Source: Tetragonia tetragonoides (Eukaryota; Streptophyta; Magnoliopsida; Caryophyllales; Aizoaceae). From it: 64,000 nucleotides of DNA. The notes under the pieces were generated by a model, which saw only the letters and a program-made list of their open reading frames with translations, ran no database searches and had not been told where the DNA came from. Shown here one piece after another: positions 47,326 to 57,960 of this stretch. The DNA is taken from the NCBI GenBank assembly GCA_038025085.1, contig CM076154.1, forward strand, positions 28,946,501 through 29,010,500, in the 5' to 3' direction. Numbering within the stretch: the stretch's first letter is position 1; every line of letters begins with the position of its first letter. The position numbers and the translations under genes are program-made.

Positions 47326-48672
47326 TTAATCCTTCTTCCCTTTAGAAGGCATCGTTGAAGAGTTCTTCTTTGAAGGACCCTGGCTTAAGGATGACCTGTG
47401 ATCGCTTCCTTGAGCTGGGGGCTTGCCTCTCTTCAGTACATGGTAGTCTCTCATTCGAGACAATTCCTTACTTTTCTTGCCTCCTGTTTGTGAGTCATAC
47501 CTAGGCTTTAGTTGGTCCCACTCCTCATGACGAAGGACTCGTCTCGCTTCCCCATCACTGCAGGATAGCCAGTTCAGATAGGTCTCAGAAACCTGGGTTG
47601 TGGCAATCATCCGAGGTACAGCCCAGCGATGCCGGCTACGCCAATACTTTCCCCACTCAGCAGCAAATTCAGTGGTTAAGGAAACTACATTTGTTCTCGT
47701 AGTCTCTTGACGAGGAATCACCTGTCTCAAGACATATTGCCTCATGACCCTACAAGGAAAGAAGAAAGTAGTCCTGTACAAACCCAGTATAGTAGTATGG
47801 AGGATCAGATCGTCACAAGCCACTAAAGAAGTCAAACTCCACCAGGACACGTGCCAACGAATGATAGATCCCGCCTGGAAAAAGGCATCCCATTCAGCCA
47901 GGGACTTTTCAGAATATAGCCTTTTCTTCACCAGAAAGCTAGCAGCAGTATAAGTCTTCTTGGACCAAGTCCGAGGAACACGGATTATCAGACTATTCGG
48001 CGACTCTATCAACCTCAAATGCTCGCATAACCAGATTTGAAGCAGCAGGGGGCTGCCCGAGAAAGCTTTGTTAGGAGATGTTTTCAACCTATCAAGCCCA
48101 ATAATGGTTTCTCCTATCACCAGATGTAAAGGAGAATGTCCTTCAACCATTTGATTGACCACACGCAGCAACGAGGCTCTACCCATGTTTGAAGATTCTG
48201 CATTAACAAACAATAGACGGTTTAACAGGCACAGTACAAAAGCCTGTCTACGGTAACGCCTAAATATGGCACCTTTTTCAGAAGAAATTGCGAATTTTTC
48301 GCAAATTTGAACCAAGTCCACATCAGCACCAAGTACCATGTTTTTAGCTTCTGCAGATGACAAGCCCAATGATTTTCTGTATAGATCCCTAAAACCATCT
48401 CTCACATAAGGCACAGCTGGGGGAAGAACGTCGGGAATATTAGTGATCGCAGCAAATTCCTCCACCAAAGGGCATAATTCAGAATTACCAAACAGAAAAA
48501 CATGCAAGTCAGGCTCCCAATAATTCAAAGCAGAACGAAGAAGGGGCCACAATATTTTGGTTGGTTTTAAGTTTAGCAAGGTAGAAACATGGAATGAGGC
48601 TAGTTCGAGTTTGTCTTCTACGGTCAGATTTTTGCATCAAGCATCGAACAGATCTTCAAAGGATTTCACCAT
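47326..48672 (-). pseudogene. Antisense DUF7745-like gene of element A, intronless
   Basis: The ATG at 48672 starts MVKSFEDLFDA, then a single TGA (48637-48639), then an open frame to 47326. LHVFLFGNSELCPLVEEFAAI and SPLLLQIWLCEHLRLIESP align with the element D gene. The LLLQ|IWL junction, split by an intron in D, is continuous here. The C-terminus is basic (Lys, Ser, Arg). The frame upstream of the stop encodes the same kind of N-terminus as in D, so the TGA is a late change. The product's role is unknown. Confidence 0.75.
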
Positions 48673-48744
48673 GGCGGAGAATTGGAAAAGCTTAGGAAAG
48701 TTAAAGGGGATATGAAAAAATAGTACAATATCAAGCACCCCAAG

Positions 48745-48775
48745 CACCCTATTTATAGGCAAGCACGCGGGCTGG

Positions 48776-48831
<56 letters not shown>

Positions 48832-48905
48832 ATCAGCAGACTGGTCAGCGTCGCTGGCGGCCCAACCCAGCGCTGCTAGCGGCCCAGGCTCTGGCCCCAG
48901 CCCGA
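48745..48905 (-). promoter_or_regulatory. Promoter of element A DUF7745-like gene: GC block, T54 tract, TATA
   Basis: Reading on minus: a GC-rich block with GCCGCTAGCAGCGCTGG (48839-48902), an unbroken run of 54 T (48829-48776), then TATA (CTATAAATAGGG, 48759-48748) and the ATG 76 bases on. The order block-TATA-ATG is that of element D. The T tract is unique to this copy. Confidence 0.6.
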
Positions 48906-49278
48906 TTTCCTTTCTGCTCCGGTCCACATTTCTGATCAAAGCGACCCGATTTCAGTCCAGTTCCTAACACCCGCGCGGAATATCAAAACCCGATACTCTC
49001 TTAGATTTATCTTTTCCATTTTTCTTTTACTTTATTTCTTTATTTCTTTTTTTTTAGGGGGTATAATATGTGAAAATTTTGCGTTTTACTTGCATTTTTT
49101 TTTACTATTCCCTAAATTTATAGCTTTGTTCTACTTCACGACACATTGCATAAATAGATCAGACGGGCATAATTGAGTCATCATAACATATTCATGCGTA
49201 TCAAAAAATGTGTGTAAGCGTTACACCCAAAGCAGGAGTTCAGAATTCAAAGACCAATGTTCACAAAGCGACCGAACA
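48906..49278. other. Spacer between the antisense genes of element A
   Basis: No coding frame. It should include the end of the PMD transcript on the minus strand. T-rich around 49010-49060. A small part (AGGGGGTATAA, 49057-49067) resembles the GGTGTACCCTATCCCCC region at 33985-34000 in element D. Nothing else recognised. Confidence 0.45.
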
Positions 49279-52001
49279 TCATTCAACTAGAATCGTCACT
49301 GCCGGCTTCATCATCAACGGACGGCCCTTGCCCGTAGTGTCCGGTCGAGTAAGGGAAAGAAGAGCTATATATGGGCCTACTGTTCTCAGGCCCCATGTCC
49401 CGTCCATCATACGCTGGAGCCCGCATAGGGATACCTGCCGGAAATCCCGAGGAAAATAAGCTCGCTGCGGCCCGGCATCCTGGTGAGAAGGCCCAGCATA
49501 TGACATATCCCACCCAGGGGCGTTCGCCCAATCTCCAGCCGAAGGCGTAGGTGCAGGCAACCTATCAAAGCAGGGCTGGAAATCAATAGGAGAGAACATC
49601 TCAGGAATATATGGGACAGAAGGACCGGGCACCTCATCAACAGGAGGCCTGGTCACCACCACAGGAGGAGCACGAACAATGGATGGTCTGCTCGCTGAAG
49701 AAGCCCTTGCTGCAGAAGAGTGGCATGGTCCTACCGAAGATGAAGACTGAGACATCTGCAGATGGTCGAAAATGTTCAGTTAAGCACTTCACTTAGCTAA
49801 AACAAAGAAAGAAGGGAATTTACTTACATCAATAGTCTTGGATCGAGAACTCTTCCCTTTGCCCATCGCCCGACCATAGCCTTTCTTAAACAGGTGTATA
49901 AGCTTGAAGACGTGAGAAGTCTGCTCCCGGTTCAACTACAGAGAGAACCACAAAATAGAGTCAGAAACTCAAAACAAACACAAGTATAGGAGAGAGACAA
50001 AAAAAAGAGAGAGATGACTCACAGCCGTACAACCATCGGGCAAGGGTAGACCCTCCACCGCCTCTCCATCAGCAATATCGAGAGGGAGCTCCTCTACTAT
50101 GCGCCCTCCGCGCTCCCCTAGATACCTCACCTCGTTGGTTGGCAAGGTCACACTTGGGGGCTGGCCCCGAGAAGCTCTAGAACGAGACCTCCTGGGGCCC
50201 GAAAGAGCTAAGCGATCCGTCTACAAGACACAAAAGTCAATATATTGGGCAAAAAATTTAAAAATACAAGACAAATTTCTTACCTCAGAAGTAAGGTCTG
50301 GCATCAGGCGATCTAAGCAATAGGCTAGATACATGGCCGTCTGGTCAAAGCCAACGACCTCCGACACGATAAACTCCTGTGCTGCCCTACCACGGATCAC
50401 AACCCCAAGGTCCCGCACACTCAAGCCGCACAGGTAGAACATGGTCAGAGGAGGATCCTCCGGAACCAGATGAGTACCGAAGGAGGGATAGACCAACCGA
50501 GTCAAGCGATCCCCCAGATACCATACAAAGCTGAATGTCCCCTCGAAGACCACTCGTAGAGAAGATACCCTGAAGGACTCTAGGGTAACATGGGGAGGAA
50601 CCCCAGGAATCTCATTAAAGGAGGACCACGACACATGCAGATTATCAAGTCAAAATTCATTCACACAAAATGAACAAAAAGAATGTACAGATCAACAAGC
50701 AACATACCGTGGACACAGCATGGCTCTCAAAAGTAGCTCGAAAATGCTCCAGAGAAGTAAACGGATTGGTGTCTCTACCAACCCATCGTGAACCTAAAGA
50801 AAACATCCTCAAACAAGGACGGTGAGGACCAAAGGCTGGAAAATACTCAAAGAACCACAGCTGCCACACAAATAAACACACAAGCAAAGGTGACTTCCCT
50901 AGTTGAGGACATAGGCAAAAACAGAGGAATAAACAAAAAAAAGAGAGCCTACCTCTAAGATCCTCCATGGGCCCGTGATAGATGTCCTCTCGCTCGTCTC
51001 CTTAGGCCTACAGGCCCGACGACACCACTTCAACAAAGAAGCATAAGCAGCTCCACCAAGGTTGAACTCACGCACCTTGGACAAATCCTTCAAACATGTC
51101 AAGAAACCGACTTGACACACGCTCTTCTTCTGAGCAAAGATCGTCGACCCCAGCAAGCAAGCCAGGAAATTACGAGCCCTCTGCTCTTCGGTAAGCCCCT
51201 ACACAGATGCGGCCTCCCACAGCCGCGACAAGGAAACCCGATCCTGGACAAAATGGGCATATACAGGTCCGTAAAGATCCGACAAGGTATCACTCTATCG
51301 CCAATAATCAGCATCATACTGGATACGACGCCCTCTAAAAGACAACCCCGTTAGCACAGCAAACTGATAAGGGGTAGGAAACATCTCTCCCACGGGTGTA
51401 TGGAAGGTGTTCGTGGAATCCCAAAACCTCTCCAGTAAACCCCGGGCAACGATCCTAGAATCCCCCGAGTGACAGGCAGGGATAACAGTCAAGAAATCAG
51501 CCAGACCTGAGTCCAGCACCAAACTCCTGGCCCTCTCCGAAAAAGTACCCAACATCATAGACAAATGGGAAGTAGTCCCATGAGCCTGCAGCATAACCCC
51601 AACACCCTGGCCAAGCCAACAAAATTTTTTCAAGTACCCAATACATCACAAATACAACTAAAATAAATTTCATACAGCTAGCCACCAATCCAGTACAAAT
51701 CCCAATTTGTTCGTGTGCCGAAGCACTAACAGTTCCAATTTTCAGTTCAAATATGCTGAACACAAAAAGAGAGTTGAGTCAGAAAACGTACCAGCTCTGG
51801 GTCAGACAAATGACTCTGTCTAGTCGGCAACAGAACAATGCGGTTTCAAAAACCAGGCGGGCGCCAGTCTAGCCGCATGAACGAATCCTGGTACAGCCGA
51901 GCCCCATCCGCGTGACAAGTTGGAGGCTTTCGGTTGCGGAAAAGGCTCCGGTCATACTCTTCGTCGCACATAGAACGTTTCCCCTTGTCCACGGGAGCCA
52001 T
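49279..52001 (-). pseudogene. Antisense PMD gene of element A, seven exons
   Basis: Exons on minus: 52001-51792, 51606-50953, 50870-50708, about 50634-50284, 50220-50023, 49935-49828, 49755-49279. Exon 1 begins MAPVDKGK. Exon 2 carries the plant mobile domain core (RFWDSTNTFHTPVGEM, AVLTGLSFRGR, then the CRRACRP end). Exon 3 begins LWFFEYFPAFGP, matching exon 3 in element D. Exon 7 is Ser/Pro-rich. A TGA in exon 1, two TAG in exon 2 and a missing AG acceptor before exon 4 (intact in element C) show decay. Direction and order match element D. Confidence 0.75.
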
Positions 52002-52302
52002 AAGAACACAATGAAGCTTTCTCTCTCAACAGGTGGGAAAATAAATGTTTCAGATTCGCAAGCCACAGGCATCCAGATCAACAAGGCAACTTAATATTCA
52101 GCAACTAGGCGGAAAAAAAAAGCAAGTTCAAGACAAAAACCGAAGAAAACGGACAAGAATCAACTTACCTCAAGTGGAGTGAAGCACTCGACAATGGAGC
52201 ACGTTCAACCCAAAGCTCTTGACAATGGCTCGATTGGGAAGAAGAAGAAAACGCGAAAAGAAGAGAGAGAAAGCGCCGAAGCGCTTTTTATTTGGCTCAA
52301 GC

Positions 52303-52386
52303 CCAGAGCCGCAAGCGGCTTCAAACCGAAGCCCAGCACCGCTAGCGGCGCTGGCCTGGGCCGCTAGCGGCCTTGCGGACCTGCAG
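52303..52386 (-). promoter_or_regulatory. GC-rich palindromic block upstream of element A PMD gene
   Basis: Contains the perfect palindromes GGCCGCTAGCGGCC (about 52359-52372) and CCGCTAGCGG (about 52339-52348), plus GAGCCGCAAGCGGCTT. An AAATAAAAAGCG (minus, about 52285) could act as a weak TATA. The ATG is about 300 bp further on. Confidence 0.45.
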
Positions 52387-52687
52387 CACGGGCCCCACAA
52401 GCTGACCTGAGGCCCCCTTTTCCAGTCCAAAGTTCGTTATTACAGTTCGTCTCACGGCAACTTCAGTACCAAAACGAGCGAGAGCAAAGCTCTCGGGCCC
52501 ACAAATTCAAAATTCGACGGTTGGCCCATTTTACGGTACCAACTACTTACAGGTAAAACTAACCCATTATTTTGCAGGTCCCAGGTACTGAAACTCGGAT
52601 CTACATGGCGACGACTCTTACGACCCGGAGCGCCCGATTTATTCATAAGCCCAAAATTTTCAACGGCACTTGTTAAGTAACTCGACA

Positions 52688-53080
52688 TTACAAATTTTTG
52701 GGGTTAGTCAATGATCGCTTAAGTTATTGCGGTTAAACTGTCCCTCAGCAAGGTTACAAATTTTTGGGGTTAGTCAATGATCGCTTAAGCTATTGCGGTT
52801 AAACTGTCCCTCTACAAGGTTACAAATTTTTAGGGTTAGTCAATGATCGCTTAAGCTATTGCAGTTAAATTGTCCCTCTGCAATGTTACAAATTTTCGGG
52901 GTTAGTCAATGATCGCTTAAGCTATTGCGGTTAAACTATCCCTCTTCAAAGTTACAAATTTTTAGGGTTAGTCAATGATCGCTTAAGCTATTGCGGTTAA
53001 ACTATCCCTCTTCAAAATTACAAATTTTTATATGCTTCAGTCAATGATCGCTTAAAGCGGTTATACTGTCCATTGTTTTT
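52688..53080. repeat. 66 bp tandem array in element A 3' region
   Basis: The start TTACAAATTTTT recurs at 52688, 52754, 52820, 52886, 52952 and 53018, an exact 66 bp period. Each unit holds GTCAATGATCGCTTAAG and TTGCGGTTAAACTGTCCCTC. A shortened diverged unit follows to about 53115. The core is shared with the array of element C, whose unit is longer. Confidence 0.95.
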
Positions 53081-53115
53081 ATATGTTTCAGTCAATGATT
53101 ACTTAACCTATTGCA

Positions 53116-53672
53116 TTTAAACTGTCTAAATGTTTTAACCATTTTACAGCCGTCATATTGATTGCGCTGTCTCGTCGACCTTTTCGTTTCTTATGCAGGG
53201 ACGGAATTTCGGCATCCGCCGAGTGGTGTTTAGTCAATGTTTGCTCGATAAAGCATTTATACTATTCACTCTCATGTTACTAACCATTTTTGCAGCCGTT
53301 ACTTTTAATCGCGCTGTCTTGTTGACTTTTTCGTTTTTCGAAAAGGGACGAAATCTCGACATCCGCTAAGCGGTGTTTAGTCACTGTTTGTCGAAGCACC
53401 CTATGTTGATCATCCTCGAAGCATTGCTAACTTTTTCATTCACTCTGAATACAGGCCCCCAGCAGACGTTTAAGCCAGCTATCCTGCTACTATTAACCTT
53501 TCAGTTTCTCTTGTGTTCACAGGGATGAAATCTTAGCACACTACGAGCATGTTCCAACACAGGTTTGTCTTCATATGCATGCATATTGTACACTCTCACA
53601 CACCGTTGCACATCAGCATCCTGCATGTCGCCTTCGGAGTACTTTGATCTTCGCTTTTACTCAAGTTCGATC
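53116..53672 (+). other. 3' untranslated region of element A
   Basis: Non-coding and conserved with 16497-16966 in element C: GCGCTGTCTCGTCGAC, a partial duplication of it at about 53306-53330, then CATGCATATTGTACACTCTC and a run to the polypurine tract. No gene seen. Confidence 0.6.
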
Positions 53673-53686
53673 AAAGTGGGGGCTTC
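53673..53686 (+). promoter_or_regulatory. Polypurine tract of element A
   Basis: AAAGTGGGGGCTTC directly before the 3' LTR; the same sequence lies before LTR B2, and its complement before the 3' LTR of element D. Confidence 0.8.
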
Positions 53687-54561
53687 TGTAGACGCCAAAA
53701 AAGCGTCTTCAGATTTCTCCACAAAAGCTCGATGATGAAAGGAGTAATTTTTAAGCTTGAACTGCTATTTTGCTTTAATAGTTTAAAATAAGGTCTCAGA
53801 CTTTTCTCCAAACACTCCTTTATTTTCATTCCATTCAAAATCCCCGTTCAAGAGCTTTCCAACGACACGTCTCATGCCTCATTCCGACCCCCGGTCGCCA
53901 AGTTGCAATACAGGGATAAAATCGTCTTTCGCCACTCAAGGGTAAAACAATCTTTTCCTATTTTTTGGATCATTAAAAATTCCCCGAAAGATAAAGACAG
54001 GCTGGATGACGTCATTATGACCTCATCCAGTTGGCTGCTGACAGCCGTCAGCAGCCCTGGAGAATGTCCCAGGGCCGCTAGCGACACTCATCAAGGTTGT
54101 GATGCTTGTGATGAACCAATTAATAGTCTAAGTCTAGGTTGTTAATCCGGTTTGTATGAGAATTATGTCTTTAAATTATTAAGCAAATTTGAGTTAGTAG
54201 ATGCCGTCATAATACGGGCGAGTTGGGTGCCTAACACCTTCCCACCTCGTACCTTCGCCCCCGAACCTATTATTCTTGGGTACTATATGTTTTATATGAG
54301 CGGGAGTCTTTCTAAAAACATGATCAGTTCACTTTTCGCGCTATTGGGCTGTCCCTTCGGTTTTGTCCCTTCGGTTTGTCCCTTCGATAAAACGCCAAAA
54401 GCAGATTCGTGACCTCTTTCATGGTTTTTATTCAATTCAAGTTTTTCCAAATTCTTTTCTAACTCGATGGTCCCTCGAACTTATCTAAGCCCCCAACTGA
54501 CAAATTTTCTATAAGGACGCACTCCGTGGAAACCAAGGTTGGAAAATCCCGGGTCCTTACA
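53687..54561 (+). mobile_element. 3' LTR of element A (copy B4), promoter deleted
   Basis: 875 bp against 1286 bp in the 5' LTR. A single deletion of about 410 bp, with its edge near 54085, removes the TATA box and probable transcript start. The remaining ends match the 5' LTR (TGTAGACGCC to GGGTCCTTACA), and GATTA follows at 54562-54566. Confidence 0.92.
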
Positions 54562-54566
54562 GATTA

Positions 54567-55633
54567 CTGAATGAGATTGAGAAGAGATGCAAACAATTTC
54601 TTAGGGGAAGTATAGACGACAAAAGGAAACCTAGTCTTATGGCATGGGACCTTGTCTGTAGGCATAGAAAGAATCGAGGTTTGCAAATCAAAAGCTGTAA
54701 GGTGTGGAATCAAGCACTGAATGGGAAGCATCTTTGGGCTCTTTCACAGAAGCAGGATAACTTATGAGTTAAATGGGTGAATGAAGTGTACATGAAAGGT
54801 GAGGGGTTGTGGACTTATGCACTCAAAGTTTCCATCTAGTACTGGTGCAAACTCAATAAACTCAGAAACTTGTTTCAAGCTAGATATGGCAATGATGGGC
54901 AATGGAAAGCATCAACCACAAGGCAGTACTCAGTTGCTAGTGGTTAAATGCACCTAACAGGCTCCTTTCCCAAATATAGGCATGCTAGTCTGATATGGAA
55001 CCCTTGTTGCATGCCTAAGCACTCATTTTGTTGCTGGCTGGCTCATAAGAAAAAGTTGCTTACAAAAGACAGAATGAAGACCATGAGATTCTTGAGAGGA
55101 AGTGATAGATGTTACTTGTGTGCTCCAGCAACTGAAAGCCATCATGATTTGTTTTTTGAAATGCAGAATATCTCAGAATATCATTAAAGCAATGAAAGTT
55201 TGGCTAGATTGGAAGTGCTACTCTGGCAGCATACAGAAAATTCTGGACTGGATCAAGGGCAAGGTTAAAAGCAAGCTTATGCGCAACATTGCAAGTGCTA
55301 CACTTGCTGCAATGGTGTATACAATTCGGAGAGAAAGAAACAATGTTTTCTTATACAGTTTGCTGTCAGACCAAGACTCAACAACATTCATACAAGGAAA
55401 TTGAAAAATGCAGAAAAAGAAATGATAGAGAAAATGATGTAATTTTTGTTTCTGTTGTTGTTAAGTTGGTGACTAATACCTTTGTAATAGAGAACTGTAG
55501 TAGAGCTTTTTTGAGGGTATACAGATGTAAGGGCTCTTCTTGAGATGCCTTGCTAAGTATGACCCTAGCTAGGTTGTATTGCAACTGTTTTTTGGTAATG
55601 ATAAAGTTCAAAACTTTTACAAAAAAAATAAAA
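54567..55633 (+). pseudogene. LINE-1, second part: C-terminal region and poly-A
   Basis: It resumes the LINE cut at 22693: LLNEIEKRCKQFLRG, then a zf-RVT type zinc-binding C-terminus (KYRHASLIWNPCCMPKHSF, DRCYLCAPATESHHDLFF). Stops at VKWV (TGA where Trp is usual) and elsewhere show decay. It ends in an A-rich tail (55620-55633) followed by the target copy TAATCTCATT. Confidence 0.8.
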
Positions 55634-55643
55634 TAATCTCATT

Positions 55644-56621
55644 ACAATAGAAATCCCAATAATACAAATCCAAAGTCTAAATAATAAAGATAAAGTACTG
55701 TTTTTAGAAGATATACAATCTTCTTTAGTTGTCTTCCTCTAGCTCCAACACGAGCTAACAATTCTGTCAATCTACTCCCCATATAGATGAATTCTACGTA
55801 GGTTTATCATAGGCCCATCATTGAAGAGAAATGGACGACAAACATAAGTAAAAAGAAAAACAACCAATCAGCTACGCTGAGTAATTTATAACCACATAGT
55901 CCATTTAAATCTCCAAGTTAAGCCATCATGCTTAATAAAGTAAATAATCATGCTTTAAGAAATAAAGACAACATGCTTCAATTTAAAGACACACATCAAT
56001 CACCAAATAATAAATCCAATATTTATTATTATCCATTAGCCAAGTTCATTAGAGAGAAGAGAAACGCAAGAATAGTCAAACCAACCGTAGTCGATTCAAA
56101 TAGGATCGTAGTCCGGTGCACATTGGCAAAAGAGGGATCAACCGTCCCGGAGTATAGATGACTCCCAGAAGTACTTCCGATGTTCCTAAGTATGTATACC
56201 CTCTTTCAACCCTTAGGTTTAAAAGAAGAACTGTTTCGAAAAAGCACTCGCCCAATTACTCAATATGGATACAAGTCTCAATACGTTGGGGCCATACCCA
56301 CAGCTATAGTCCCAATCAACGTAACAAGTGACAAATTACCATTCGCGTTCTTTGGTGGATCCATTACCAAAGAAGTCTTAACTTGCAATATCATTTTCAT
56401 AAAGTGATTACATAACAAGTAATACACATATCTTGGCATTCTCAAGTAACTACTCAACAGTTACAAAATGAACAGTTGAAGTTCACAATTCCGATGGCAA
56501 TAATTTTACATGAATGAGCATCAACACCCTATTCACAACCACCTAACAATATACCTTTTCCATGTTTCCAATATTGTTTACCAAATCAATAGTCAAAGTC
56601 TCATTAACTTATTGAAACAAC
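55644..56621 (-). mobile_element. Gypsy-LTR-like sequence, part left of LINE-2
   Basis: Non-coding. AATCCCAATAATACAAATCC and the following bases resemble 3131-3165 in the solo LTR. The text CCGTCCCGGAGTATAGATGACTCCC is of a kind common in plant gypsy LTRs. The short frames at 55928 and 56180 show no known domain. It continues at 61548. Orientation is inferred from the match to the solo LTR. Confidence 0.4.
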
Positions 56622-56803
56622 ATGCTTACAAACAAAAAGAACAAAACCGTAAGAAATGTAGAGAGAGAAACTCCTAAACTTTTCCCTCAAGCAACACTAA
56701 CCGCTTCCTCTGTTGGTGCTTGTTTCAAAAATTTTTGATAGATTGTCTCTGATTTCTCTCTTTATTTCTTTGAATTTCACTTGTCCAGCTCTTAGGCTTT
56801 CTA

Positions 56804-57960
56804 TTGGGCTTGATTTCTCTAGCTATGGCGGTGTTGGGTTCTAGCTCGTTTGCGGATACACTAAGGCGAAATCGTCAACAAGAGGCAGGTATGAAATTGC
56901 AACTCGTTTCTTCATCTGAAATTGATAAATCTGTGATTAGTTTTGGGGATACCGAGTGGAATGAAGGGTATGACCTATTGATAAATCTATCATTAGTGGG
57001 CTATGTGTTGCAATTAAAACCTATTGAAAATGCTATTAGAGGTTATGTTAATTCACAATGGAAGAAAAGTGGAGATGTTGGTATTCATCTGATTGAACCT
57101 GGGATTTTTCTGTTTCGATTTTCATCTGAGGAATACATGTTAAAAATATTTGAGCAAGGTCAATGGTATTACAATAATCGCCCATTTAGTTTGAAACCTT
57201 GGAGTGTGGATATGGACATTAAGGCCATGGATGTTACAACTGTACTAATTTGGGTGAAATTACCTTATTTGAAGTATAATCTTTGGATTGTCCCTGGCCT
57301 AAGTAGAATTGGTAGTGCTTTGGGGAACCTTCTGTATACAGATGGCATCACTGCTGCAAAATCTAAGTTTGAGTATGCTAGAATCTGTGTTGAAATTAAA
57401 AGTGCTGATGTGTTACCAAAGAGTCTCACTCTCTGTGATCCACTTGGTACTAAATATGAACAAGAGGTGGTGTATGAATGACTGCCTCATAGATGCTCTA
57501 AATGCAATGTTTTTGGGCATACAGACAACAGATGCCAGAAACACCCTGCAGTTTGGAGACCTAGGGTGCAAGCATCATCTGAGGCTAATGCTGCAACTGT
57601 TGCAACTCCACACAGCCTGTGCAACCTATTCCAGTTGCACAACCTGTCATTCCTGTGGTGCAACATGTCATTCCTGTGGTGCAACCTGTTATTCTAGTGG
57701 TGCAACCTGCTGTTATTGATCCTGGTTGGACTGTTATCAACAGTGGAGGGAGAAAATCTCCTCCTGTGCCTCCTGCTGTCTCAGCTCCTGCACCTGAAGT
57801 ACAGAACAAGTTTGGTGAATTGGAGAAAGCTAATGAAGAGGCTTCCTCTTATTCTTTACACAACATGCAAGGCAAGCAAAAGACTAATCAGAGTGATAGG
57901 ACCCTTCGCAGCAAGGGTGGTGGACCTCAACCGAAGCAAGGGGGACATGGTCATGGATAG
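56804..57960 (+). pseudogene. LINE-2 ORF1: DUF4283 domain, zinc knuckle, Pro/Val repeats
   Basis: The start could be 56804 or 56825 (MAVLGSS). The first part has the plant DUF4283 domain (GIFLFRFSSEEYMLKIFEQG, FSLKPWSVDMD, GNLLYTDGIT), thought to bind RNA in LINEs and gag-like proteins. A TGA at 57479-57481 (Trp expected) is followed in frame by the CCHC knuckle CSKCNVFGHTDNRC. A frameshift near 57605 leads to a repeat of PVIPVVQ-like units, coded by about 27 bp tandem DNA repeats (57625-57715), and a basic Gly-rich end. It overlaps the start of ORF2. Confidence 0.8.

Larger units (their letters stand above)
22694..54561 (+). mobile_element. Tat/Ogre-like gypsy element A (family B), interrupted by element D
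   Basis: Flanked by GATTA target copies at 22689-22693 and 54562-54566, inside LINE-1. Without element D it is about 14.4 kb. Order: 5' LTR, primer-binding site, leader, gag, protease, a gap where RT and RNase H should be, integrase, antisense DUF7745-like gene, antisense PMD gene, tandem array, polypurine tract, 3' LTR. The protease, gag and integrase types match the plant Tat lineage. With no RT it cannot have moved by its own enzymes. Confidence 0.9.

Noticed and set aside
52688..53080. Regular 66 bp repeats as a CRISPR array
   Set aside because: The whole unit repeats without unique spacers, and the context is a plant retrotransposon.
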